DNA of 5,041 nucleotides from Spirochaetia bacterium (GTDB taxonomy: Bacteria; Spirochaetota; Spirochaetia; Treponematales; Breznakiellaceae). Location of the stretch: contig BNUW01000160.1 of NCBI GenBank assembly GCA_025997655.1, positions 1 through 5,041 on the forward strand, read 5' to 3'. Within the stretch, counting starts at the first letter, position 1. Each line of letters starts with the position of its first letter. Below are positions 1 through 4,848 of this stretch, in pieces. The notes under the pieces are model-generated. The model was not told where the DNA came from. It made no database searches and saw only the letters and a list, made by a program, of their open reading frames with translations. Both the position numbers and the translations under genes were made by a program.

Positions 1-80
1 CTTGATCAAACCGGCAATTTCGTTGGCGGCGGAAAGGCCCGTGTCAATTTCATCCACCCGGAGGGCTATATCAATATCGC
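1..80. repeat. Inverted copy of 836-915 at the window edge (probable chimera)
   Basis: Every base from 1 to 80 is the reverse complement of 915 down to 836, within the pump gene that follows. After position 80 the match breaks: 81 mismatches, 82-84 match by chance or microhomology, 85 mismatches. From about 81 the reading frame becomes normal RND sequence just before transmembrane helix 5. The expected RND sequence upstream, helix 4 with its acidic proton-relay residues, is missing. The inverted segment happens to be open in the pump's frame, so a gene caller would read through it and add about 27 false residues. A fold-back artefact of amplification or assembly is the simplest explanation; a real inverted duplication is possible but would break the gene. 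Confidence 0.93.
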
Positions 81-81
81 C

Positions 82-1950
82 GCCGTGCTTGGCTGTCAGG
101 AAGTGCTGTCTTCCATTGTTTCTTCCACGCTTACCACCCTTTGCGTTTTTGTGCCTATCATTTTGTTCAAAAGCCGTCTTGGTATGCAGGGAGAAATGCT
201 TCAGGGCCTTATCTTCACCGTAGGCATTGCCCTTGCTTCAAGCCTCCTCGTGGCAATATTCCTGGTGCCCATATTGGCGGGGAAATTTTTCCCGCTGCAA
301 ACACGGACACAAAAACCGCTCAAAAACCCTCTGCTCAAAAAGATTGACACCTTTGCGGAAAAAATATTTTCAGGTATTGACAAGGGATATACCCGCCTCC
401 TTACCGTTGCGGTCTCGCACCGGCTTGCGGTGATTGTATTAATTGCCGCGCTTTTTGTCGGCACGGTACTTGCCATTCCCAAAATGCGGATAGTGATGAT
501 GCCGGGGATGAACGAGGAATCCGTTACGCTCAATGTTACGCTGCCCCAGGGAACCACCTACGACACTACCAGGGCGGTGATGCTGCAATTACAGGAATTT
601 GCTATTGATGAGATACAGGGGGCGAAAAACATCATTGTTGACGTGGGAAGTTCCGGCAGGGCAATGGGCGGCGCGGGAACCAACCGGGGTTCAATCGCGG
701 TAAGCCTTGATTTGGATAATCCCGCCTCGGACAAAAGCGCAACGGTGCGGACTAAACTGCTCGCCCATGCGCGGGATTTCCCCAACGCAACCATGAGTTT
801 TAGCGCAGGCATGGGCCGGATGATGTCAGGGGGCAGCGATATTGATATAGCCCTCCGGGTGGATGAAATTGACACGGGCCTTTCCGCCGCCAACGAAATT
901 GCCGGTTTGATCAAGGCAGAAGTGAGCGAACTTACGGAAGTAACCGTGGACATGACCGAAGGGCTGCCGCAAGTGGAAGTGGTGATAGACCGGGAACGGG
1001 CTTACAACATGGGGCTTTCCATCAACAGTATCGCCACCGAAATCGCCGCTGCAATGAACGGCACAACCGCTACCACCTTCCGTTATGCGGGAAACGAATA
1101 CGATGTGATAATCGAGCTTACCGAAGCGGACCGCTCAAAACTACCCGATCTGGAACGTATTTTTGTTTCCTCCTCAAACGGAACCCTGTATCCCCTTGCC
1201 AATTTCGCCTCACTGGAAAAAGGAGCAGGTCCGGTGAGCATAAGCCGGGAAAACCAGTCAAGGATCATCCACGTTACCGGCAACCTCGCCTCGGAATCCC
1301 TGCGGGCTGACGAAGTGGAAAACAAAGTCCGGGAAGTTCTGGACGCGAATTTCATTGCACCCGAAGGAGTAACCATAAGCTACGAAGGGCAATGGGGGGA
1401 AATTACCGACACCACAAAAACCTACGCCCTTATTTTTACTTTGGCGGTGCTGCTGGTTTTCGGCGTCATGGCGGGTCAGTATGAATCGTTCAAAGATCCG
1501 CTCATAAATCTTTGCACCATTCCGCTTTTGGCAATAGGCGTCGTTATCATTTATTTAATTACCGGCCAACCTTTGAGTATGTTTACACTGGTAGGAGTTG
1601 TCATGCTGGCGGGCATTGTGGTGAATAACGGCATTGTCCTTGTGGACTACACGAATATCCTCGTGGGCCGCTTAATTCCGGTACGCCAGGCCGTTATAGA
1701 CGCCGGTCTTTCCCGGTTGCGTCCGGTGTTGATGACTACCTTGACAACTATTCTCGGTCTCATTCCCATGTCGTTCTTCCCCGGCGAATCGTCAACCATG
1801 ATTCAGCCCATCGGCCTTACCGTCATAGGCGGTCTTACCTCATCAACCGTGATCACGCTTTTCTTTATTCCGGTAATGTATTCGCTTATCAATGAGCATA
1901 GGGGGAAGAAAGTTAAAAATCTCAATACTGCAATGGAGGCTTCAGTATGA
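82..1950 (+). CDS. RND-family efflux transporter, C-terminal part (5' partial)
   Basis: Inner-membrane, proton-driven efflux pump of the AcrB/HAE1-like RND superfamily, which works with a periplasmic adaptor and an outer-membrane channel. About 620 residues are present of the roughly 1,030 usual. Counting from the GTG at 85: helices 5 and 6 lie at about 11-66, helix 7 at 115-132, a periplasmic pore/docking domain at about 147-440, and helices 8-12 at 446-600. Typical motifs are STLTT after helix 4, YESFKDPL before helix 9, GIVVNNGIVLVDY in helix 10 and RPVLMTTLTTILG in helix 11. The AcrB helix-10 lysine (K940) aligns with N514; the helix-11 threonine is kept (T551). Helix 4 and the N-terminal half are missing because the sequence turns into an inverted copy before 81, so GTG 85 is not a real start. 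The substrate cannot be told. The stop overlaps the next gene by 4 bases. Confidence 0.95.
   Translation, partial: AVLGCQEVLSSIVSSTLTTLCVFVPIILFKSRLGMQGEMLQGLIFTVGIALASSLLVAIFLVPILAGKFFPLQTRTQKPLKNPLLKKIDTFAEKIFSGIDKGYTRLLTVAVSHRLAVIVLIAALFVGTVLAIPKMRIVMMPGMNEESVTLNVTLPQGTTYDTTRAVMLQLQEFAIDEIQGAKNIIVDVGSSGRAMGGAGTNRGSIAVSLDLDNPASDKSATVRTKLLAHARDFPNATMSFSAGMGRMMSGGSDIDIALRVDEIDTGLSAANEIAGLIKAEVSELTEVTVDMTEGLPQVEVVIDRERAYNMGLSINSIATEIAAAMNGTTATTFRYAGNEYDVIIELTEADRSKLPDLERIFVSSSNGTLYPLANFASLEKGAGPVSISRENQSRIIHVTGNLASESLRADEVENKVREVLDANFIAPEGVTISYEGQWGEITDTTKTYALIFTLAVLLVFGVMAGQYESFKDPLINLCTIPLLAIGVVIIYLITGQPLSMFTLVGVVMLAGIVVNNGIVLVDYTNILVGRLIPVRQAVIDAGLSRLRPVLMTTLTTILGLIPMSFFPGESSTMIQPIGLTVIGGLTSSTVITLFFIPVMYSLINEHRGKKVKNLNTAMEASV
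836..915. repeat. Internal partner of the 80-bp inverted repeat
   Basis: This is the native copy. It encodes part of the periplasmic domain of the RND pump in an uninterrupted reading frame, and its reverse complement forms positions 1-80. The arms are separated by 755 bases. Because this copy fits its coding context and the other does not, this one is the original. Confidence 0.93.
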
Positions 1951-2228
1951 AACGTATTGAAATCATCACCAACAGATCGGTTCAGGAGGATATTCTCCAG
2001 GGGCTTGAAACGAATATTGAAGATTTTTCTTATACTATTATCCCGATAGTACATGGCAAAGGGAAAGATAATTACCGATTGGGGACTTCAATATGGCCGG
2101 AAGAAAATTGCATTATCATCACTTATCTTGATGACTGGACTGTGCCGGATGCGGAACAGGCGGTAATGGCGGTTAAAACAAAACACCCAGGAGAGGGAAT
2201 AAAACTGTTTATTGTTCCCGCTTCGTGA
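1947..2228 (+). CDS. PII-like signalling protein associated with the RND pump
   Basis: A 93-residue soluble protein with the beta-alpha-beta pattern of small ferredoxin-fold PII-like trimers: strand MKRIEIITN, a helix, then strand FSYTIIPIV. The central motif HGKGKDNYRLGTSIWP, followed by EEN, matches the G-x-G...LGT-x-x-WP-x-x-N signature I know from short PII-like proteins encoded next to RND transporters. It is shorter than classical GlnB/GlnK (about 112 residues) and lacks their long uridylylated T-loop. ATG 1947 overlaps the pump stop (ATGA) and has GGAGG at 1935-1939, seven bases upstream, so it is translationally coupled to the pump. I infer that it senses a ligand or metal and modulates the pump. 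The family assignment rests on the motif; the ligand is unknown. Confidence 0.8.
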   Translation: MKRIEIITNRSVQEDILQGLETNIEDFSYTIIPIVHGKGKDNYRLGTSIWPEENCIIITYLDDWTVPDAEQAVMAVKTKHPGEGIKLFIVPAS

Positions 2229-2238
2229 AGGGAGAACA

Positions 2239-2424
2239 ATGTATTCAGAAAAAGGTTTATTGTCAGAGACAGCTACGCTCAAAAACGCTATTGACCAAGC
2301 GGATGCAATCATCATCGGGAGCGCAAAGGTCGAAGAAGAAAATATCATCCACGGCCTTACTATCGGGGCCGATGTTTATGAAAGTACGGTACGGAGACAA
2401 ACAAAGAATGTTCAGGCGCCTTAA
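2239..2424 (+). pseudogene. Short ORF, possibly a truncated sirtuin-like N-terminus
   Basis: ATG 2239 follows AAGGGAG (2228-2234) and opens a 61-codon frame ending in TAA at 2422-2424. The first part, LKNAIDQADAIIIG, resembles the start of bacterial Sir2-like NAD-dependent deacetylases, where an ADAIIIGAG-type strand leads into the NAD-binding loop. Here the expected GAG-GLS continuation is missing: the sequence goes GSAKVEEENIIHG and then stops. The frame overlaps the start of the DUF2284 gene. The likeliest reading is a gene remnant left by an internal deletion, kept between its neighbours. It could instead be a genuine small protein of the operon. The sirtuin resemblance is by eye over about 20 residues only. 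Confidence 0.4.
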
Positions 2425-2953
2425 AATACTGGCTTTGAAATGTGGATTTTCTCATACCGGGATGCTGGACGTTAGTACGATAAGGGTACGCCCAGAGGTA
2501 CGGGATGCTTGTACCGCCGATACGTGTAAAGCCTATAACAAAACATGGTCTTGCCCGCCCGGCTGTGGTACACTCGCCGAATGTGAAACAAAAATACGGA
2601 ACTATAAAACAGGGATACTGCTTCAAACAACAGGGAAATTGGAAGACTCATTGGATTATGAGATGATGGAACAAACCGGCATGGAGCATGGAACAAACCT
2701 GGACGAGTTTACAAAAGAAATAAAGAAACTATATCCGTCTTGGGGCAAACAGCCTTTGGTAATTGGCGCAGGAGCTTGCACACGATGCGTAAACTGCACC
2801 TATCCCGGTTCCCCCTGCCGTTTCCCCAATGATATGAGGATTTCAATGGAAGCCCTAGGTATGGTTATCAGCGAGGTCTGTAAGGATAATAATCTGCCCT
2901 ATTATTACGGTCCAAATACCCTAACGTACACCGGCTGTATCCTTTTCGAATAA
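2408..2953 (+). CDS. DUF2284 family predicted metal-binding protein
   Basis: A cytoplasmic cysteine-rich protein of about 181 residues, matching the DUF2284 family size. Counting from the alternative ATG 2378, the first cysteine cluster is C45-x4-C50, then WSCPPGC (C59, C63) and C69. The second is C134-x2-C137-x2-C140-x6-C147 in ACTRCVNC...SPCRFP. The family-typical end PYYYGPNTLTYTGC carries C187. Such clusters could bind Fe-S centres or other metal; the family function is not established. The start is uncertain. ATG 2408 has GGAG at 2393-2396, 11 bases away, and fits the family N-terminus; ATG 2378 would add 10 residues. The frame opens further upstream, at a GTG at 2225, but that stretch reads as non-protein-like sequence and the competing frame looks coding there. 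It probably shares the pump transcript. Confidence 0.9.
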   Translation: MFRRLKILALKCGFSHTGMLDVSTIRVRPEVRDACTADTCKAYNKTWSCPPGCGTLAECETKIRNYKTGILLQTTGKLEDSLDYEMMEQTGMEHGTNLDEFTKEIKKLYPSWGKQPLVIGAGACTRCVNCTYPGSPCRFPNDMRISMEALGMVISEVCKDNNLPYYYGPNTLTYTGCILFE

Positions 2954-2966
2954 GGCGCCTAGCGCC
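2954..2966 (+). terminator. Small GC hairpin directly after the operon
   Basis: GGCGC-CTA-GCGCC forms a 5-bp perfect stem starting one base after the DUF2284 stop codon. No T-run follows, so it is not a standard intrinsic terminator. It may protect the 3' end or assist termination. The next 83 bases up to 3049 show no feature I can support. Confidence 0.25.
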
Positions 2967-3049
2967 GCCCGAAGACTTCCCAAACCTCTGAACAGTCAAC
3001 AGCAAAATCACAAAAAGAAGAAACCCTCAAAAGCCATTAATAAGAACCA

Positions 3050-3367
3050 CTAAAAGGGAATTTCAAAAACAATTTCATGATATACCTCATGTACCGGCTT
3101 TATATTGCTTAACGCTTCAATAAAAGCGTCATTGACATTCAGGCTATCATACACATTAAAGGGATTTTTCAGCATAAACATATATTCCGGTCCCCAGGGA
3201 TAATTACCGCTTACCGATTGAGTAGTCAGCCAGTCAGTAAACAGCAGAGTGTTTGCATTTATATGTCCTAAATTACAATTTTTCATGGACTTCTTTTCAT
3301 TATCGGGTGAAAGTCTGCGATTATTAAGTCCGGCATTACAACCGGTATCCGTACATTTAATTTCCAC
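3050..3367 (-). CDS. Hypothetical protein, unrecognised (doubtful)
   Basis: A 105-codon minus-strand frame from GTG 3367 to TAG at 3050-3052. I recognise no family. The C-terminal part (NYPWGPEYMFMLKNPF, then VYHEIVFEIPF) has a protein-like mix of aromatic and hydrophobic residues; the N-terminus (two cysteines, many N and K) is less convincing. There is no ribosome binding site at GTG 3367, and an in-frame TGA lies shortly upstream. A shorter start at ATG 3286 would give 78 residues, with only a weak purine stretch before it. It lies in an AT-richer stretch and points away from higA. It may be the C-terminal remnant of a larger gene. It does not look like a HigB/RelE toxin. Confidence 0.35.
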   Translation of the reverse strand: MEIKCTDTGCNAGLNNRRLSPDNEKKSMKNCNLGHINANTLLFTDWLTTQSVSGNYPWGPEYMFMLKNPFNVYDSLNVNDAFIEALSNIKPVHEVYHEIVFEIPF

Positions 3368-3399
3368 TACTGGACATAATCATGAGTTTCTTATAGGGT

Positions 3400-3411
3400 T
3401 AATTATAATTA
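3400..3411. promoter_or_regulatory. 12-bp palindrome over the higA -10 box (candidate operator)
   Basis: TAATTATAATTA is a perfect 12-bp palindrome that contains the TATAAT box. HigA antitoxins usually repress their own promoter by binding a palindrome there, so this is a natural autoregulation site. AT-rich palindromes also arise by chance, so this is inference. Confidence 0.35.
3404..3409 (+). promoter_or_regulatory. Candidate -10 box for higA
   Basis: A perfect TATAAT lies 22 bases before the higA start codon. No good -35 sits at 16-18 bases upstream (CATGAG at 17), so the promoter may need an activator or be weak. Confidence 0.4.
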
Positions 3412-3431
3412 TATCCCAAAAGGAGCATCAA

Positions 3432-3815
3432 ATGGCAAAAGCCAAAGCACTGACCCCCGGAGCCGCACTAAAAAAGCAACTCGACCTGTACAATCTCTCA
3501 ATTTCCCAATTCGCCGAGGGCATTAAAATCAGCCCCTCCGCCGCCCGTGGAATCGTCACCGGAAAAATACGCATCAGCGTCCAAACCGCCCAGCGTCTTT
3601 CAAAGTATTTCGGCAAAACCCCCGGATACTGGATCAACCTGCAAACCGCCTACGACCTTGCCGAATCATCCGCCGATAAGCAAAATGCGGTAGCCCTCAA
3701 ATCCATCACCAAAGCCGTAAAAGTCCCGGCTAAAACTCCAATCAAAAAAGCCCCTGTAATAAAAAAGGGTACTAAAAAAGCAAGCCCAGGCCGACCCAGG
3801 ACAAAAAAAGACTAA
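3432..3815 (+). CDS. higA: HigA-family antitoxin (XRE HTH) with Lys-rich tail, no visible toxin
   Basis: A 127-residue DNA-binding protein. Residues 8-78 match the HigA addiction-module antidote: TPGAALKKQL, an XRE helix-turn-helix at about 22-45 (LSISQFAEGIKISPSAARGI), then ISVQTAQRLSKYFGKTPGYW and INLQTAYDLA. HigA normally neutralises the HigB mRNA interferase and represses the operon. ATG 3432 has AAAAGGAG (3418-3425) six bases upstream; the frame is open before it but has no coding character. Residues 94-127 are an unusual extension with 11 lysines and the AT-hook-like core PGRPR, making the protein longer than the usual roughly 100 residues. No HigB-like gene precedes or follows it, so it is a solitary antitoxin or a regulator derived from one. 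Confidence 0.9.
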   Translation: MAKAKALTPGAALKKQLDLYNLSISQFAEGIKISPSAARGIVTGKIRISVQTAQRLSKYFGKTPGYWINLQTAYDLAESSADKQNAVALKSITKAVKVPAKTPIKKAPVIKKGTKKASPGRPRTKKD

Positions 3816-3836
3816 TTTCCAGTAGAATACCCAAGA

Positions 3837-3854
3837 GGGGAGAAGTCTCTCCCC
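3837..3854. repeat. Hairpin 22 bases after higA
   Basis: GGGGAGA-AGTC-TCTCCCC: a perfect 7-bp stem with a four-base loop. It could end the higA transcript, but C-rich sequence rather than a T-run follows on the plus strand. Confidence 0.6.
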
Positions 3855-3890
3855 CCGCTTCAAACCAGTAGGTTTTCCGCTTCCCCTCTC

Positions 3891-3909
3891 TGCGGGGGAT
3901 ACCCCCGCA
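3891..3909. repeat. Perfect 8-bp GC hairpin
   Basis: TGCGGGGG-ATA-CCCCCGCA: perfect stem with a three-base loop. The arm CCCCCGCA also occurs in both copies of the 38-base repeat (4308-4345, 4498-4535), a possible hint of common origin. Confidence 0.6.
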
Positions 3910-3925
3910 ACGCCCCCAAAGAGGA

Positions 3926-3946
3926 AGAAATTGCTCCGCAATTTCT
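3926..3946. repeat. Perfect 9-bp hairpin
   Basis: AGAAATTGC-TCC-GCAATTTCT: perfect 9-bp stem with a TCC loop, not followed by a T-run. Confidence 0.6.
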
Positions 3947-4035
3947 AAATCATATACTTTCGTTCAGAAAACTTATTACACCAAAGCGAGCACTAGCAGT
4001 TAAGCAAACGCAGCCCATTCGCCAGCACTTATGTA

Positions 4036-4051
4036 GGCGGCAGTAGCCGCC
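4036..4051. repeat. GC hairpin running into a C8 tract
   Basis: GGCGGC-AGTA-GCCGCC: a 6-bp stem whose right arm merges into eight consecutive C (4050-4057). A G6 run at 4119-4124 on the other side of the next hairpin is complementary to the C-run. Confidence 0.55.
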
Positions 4052-4058
4052 CCCCCCT

Positions 4059-4105
4059 TTGGCACACTTTTTGCTAATGCGCTTCGCGCGCAAAAAGTGC
4101 GCCAA
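4059..4105. repeat. Long imperfect inverted repeat with nested hairpin
   Basis: The arms 4059-4074 (TTGGCACACTTTTTGC) and 4090-4105 (GCAAAAAGTGCGCCAA) pair over 16 positions with one A/C mismatch. Inside, GCGC-TTC-GCGC (4079-4089) makes a second 4-bp stem after a four-base bulge, so nearly the whole 47 bases fold. CCCC-TTC-GGGG (4106-4116) follows directly. The C8 and G6 runs bracket both, allowing a three-way junction. It could be a cruciform, a processed RNA end or a palindromic repeat element; the T-run lies within the stem, unlike a simple terminator. Confidence 0.75.
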
Positions 4106-4204
4106 CCCCTTCGGGGCCGGGGGGCCATTAGTGGTGGGGAGAAGAAAGAGAATATAAGAGAAGAGAAGACCAAGAGCCGTTATTTAAAAGACACTTATGT
4201 GGAA

Positions 4205-4264
4205 GGTGGGGTTTATTTTTTTTTGTTCTTTATTTGTGGAGAACAAAAAAAAATACCCCCCACC
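4205..4264. repeat. 60-base near-perfect inverted repeat
   Basis: Outer stem 4205-4211 with 4258-4264 (7 bp, GGTGGGG against CCCCACC), a 2x2 internal loop (TT/CC), then 16 perfect base pairs (4214-4229 with 4240-4255) containing nine T facing nine A. The terminal loop is 10 bases (4230-4239). This is far longer than an ordinary terminator stem and reads similarly from both strands. It may be a bidirectional terminator or a small palindromic element. Confidence 0.8.
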
Positions 4265-4307
4265 CTCTATTCCGCCAAAAAGTTTGCTACAGAAGAAAGA
4301 TGTGTTA

Positions 4308-4345
4308 AGAAAGCTATCGCTGCTACCGGAAGCCCCCGCAGTTTA
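4308..4345. repeat. 38-base repeat, copy 1
   Basis: It differs from copy 2 (4498-4535) at three positions of 38. The shared 3' block from ACCGGAAGC through CCCCGCAGTTTA is identical. Seven bases at 4313-4319 can pair imperfectly with 4327-4333 (one A/A mismatch, one wobble). The two copies are direct repeats starting 190 bases apart. No coding region explains this copy. Confidence 0.85.
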
Positions 4346-4497
4346 CAGAGCAGGTCCGGCCAGCCAGCGTATCGTAACCCGGGTATATTTGCTTGTTTAC
4401 ATAATCAGCGATTAGTCGTTAAGGGGTAAAAAAGCAGCGGCGTATAAGAAAAGGCGCCCTATCATAGATATATCATCCTGTTTTCATATAGCCATTC

Positions 4498-4523
4498 AGA
4501 AAGCTTTCGTTGCAACCGGAAGC
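4498..4523 (-). terminator. Terminator-like hairpin of the XRE gene, inside repeat copy 2
   Basis: On the minus strand, GCTTCCG, a seven-base loop, then CGAAAGC form a 7-bp stem with one G/T wobble, followed by TTTCT. It lies about 10 bases after the regulator stop codon. The T-run is short, so termination may be weak. Copy 1 lies 190 bases further downstream in the same orientation with a similar hairpin. Confidence 0.5.
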
Positions 4524-4535
4524 CCCCGCAGTTTA
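4498..4535. repeat. 38-base repeat, copy 2
   Basis: Direct repeat of 4308-4345 with three substitutions. Its last three bases (TTA) are the stop codon, read on the minus strand, of the XRE regulator. Copy 1 also keeps TTA there although no gene ends at it, so the unit may have been copied from downstream of such a gene. Confidence 0.85.
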
Positions 4536-4748
4536 GAACTCTTCCCCCGTATCGTTCATCACAAAGGTTATTTTCAGGGTACAGCCCAGGGCATCCGCAA
4601 TCCGCCGCATATCCCGTTCCGTAAAATTGTCCCGCTTCATTTTGGGGTTAAAACTTTGTGGCAGTTCCCCCAGCCTTCGGGCCAGTTCAGATTCAGAAAT
4701 ATTTTGGCGTTTAACCATCATCAGCCGTATTTTTTCAGTCATTCCCAT
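4533..4748 (-). CDS. Small XRE-type HTH transcriptional regulator
   Basis: A 71-residue protein from ATG 4748. An N-terminal helix (MTEKIRLMMVKR) is followed by a Cro/CI-like HTH, ISESELARRLGELPQSFNPK, then MKRDNFTERDMRRIADALGC. The C-terminal strand TLKITFVMND ends in TGEEF. This is the compact XRE type often found as a stand-alone repressor; it probably dimerises and binds DNA. ATG 4748 is preferred because a promoter places transcription start on its A. ATG 4742 (MTEKI, the usual family start) is possible; ATG 4769 lies between the -35 and -10 boxes and is unlikely. None has a ribosome binding site. It is divergent from the gene at 4930, so autoregulation and control of that gene are plausible. 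The stop lies in a 38-base repeat. Confidence 0.85.
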   Translation of the reverse strand: MGMTEKIRLMMVKRQNISESELARRLGELPQSFNPKMKRDNFTERDMRRIADALGCTLKITFVMNDTGEEF

Positions 4749-4754
4749 AGGGAG

Positions 4755-4783
4755 AAGATACCAAATCATTCACAAATCGTCAA
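4755..4783 (-). promoter_or_regulatory. Sigma-70-like promoter of the XRE gene
   Basis: On the minus strand: TTGACG (-35, 4783-4778), a 17-base spacer, and TATCTT (-10, 4760-4755). Seven bases downstream is the A of ATG 4748, a typical distance for transcription start, so the mRNA would be leaderless. Confidence 0.65.
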
Positions 4784-4801
4784 TACTTTTTAGAAAGATT
4801 T

Positions 4802-4835
4802 CAATATTATGCTTGACTATTTAATCAAAATATTG
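4802..4835. promoter_or_regulatory. Candidate operator dyads over the plus-strand promoter
   Basis: CAATATT (4802-4808) and AATATTG (4829-4835) are a 7-bp inverted repeat flanking the -35 box and covering the spacer. Within them, TTGACTATTTAATCAA (4813-4828) is a partial palindrome matching at 12 of 16 positions. Binding by the adjacent XRE protein would block this promoter. The region is AT-rich, so chance dyads are possible. Confidence 0.4.
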
Positions 4836-4841
4836 TATATT
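4813..4841 (+). promoter_or_regulatory. Strong sigma-70-like promoter for the gene at 4930
   Basis: TTGACT (-35, 4813-4818), a 17-base AT-rich spacer, and TATATT (-10, 4836-4841). Each box is five of six to consensus. Transcription would start at about 4848-4850, giving an untranslated leader of about 80 bases. Confidence 0.75.
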
Positions 4842-4848
4842 ATAAGTA

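Larger units (their letters stand above)
3816..4497. other. Long gene-poor region rich in hairpins
   Basis: I find no credible protein or tRNA gene in these 680 bases. The longest open frame (GTG 4097 to 4429) reads straight through the hairpin arms and the homopolymer runs and has no protein-like pattern. The stretch holds six inverted repeats, a C8 run at 4050-4057, a purine-rich strand at 4136-4170, and one copy of a 38-base repeat. From 4346 to 4497 I see nothing further. Confidence 0.7.

Noticed and set aside
2..223. Plus-strand ORF of 73 codons at the window start
   Set aside because: It reads the inverted copy (1-80) in a non-native frame and then runs out of frame through the RND gene. 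The same peptide appears in the antisense frame at 558-953, which is just the repeat.
201..1376. Minus-strand ORFs at 201-557, 558-953 and 1083-1376
   Set aside because: All lie antisense to the well-supported RND gene and show Ser/Arg-rich, low-information translations typical of shadow frames.
2225..2407. GTG 2225 as start of the DUF2284 gene
   Set aside because: The extra 51-61 residues do not look like protein, the competing frame looks coding there, and the family normally starts close to ATG 2408.
3249..3431. Upstream extension of higA to 3249
   Set aside because: The family domain begins right after ATG 3432, which has a good ribosome binding site; the upstream translation is not family-like.
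4097..4429. 110-codon plus ORF in the hairpin region
   Set aside because: It begins within a hairpin arm, crosses the T9/A9 inverted repeat and the 38-base repeat, and has no ribosome binding site or recognisable domain.
4346..4497. tRNA or other RNA gene between the repeat copies
   Set aside because: I could not build a cloverleaf or find conserved tRNA boxes here.
4308..4535. CRISPR-like array from the two 38-base repeats
   Set aside because: Only two copies, with a 152-base gap, sequence differences and no cas genes.
4627..4824. Plus-strand ORF opposite the XRE gene
   Set aside because: Antisense to a recognisable HTH protein, with no ribosome binding site or domain of its own.
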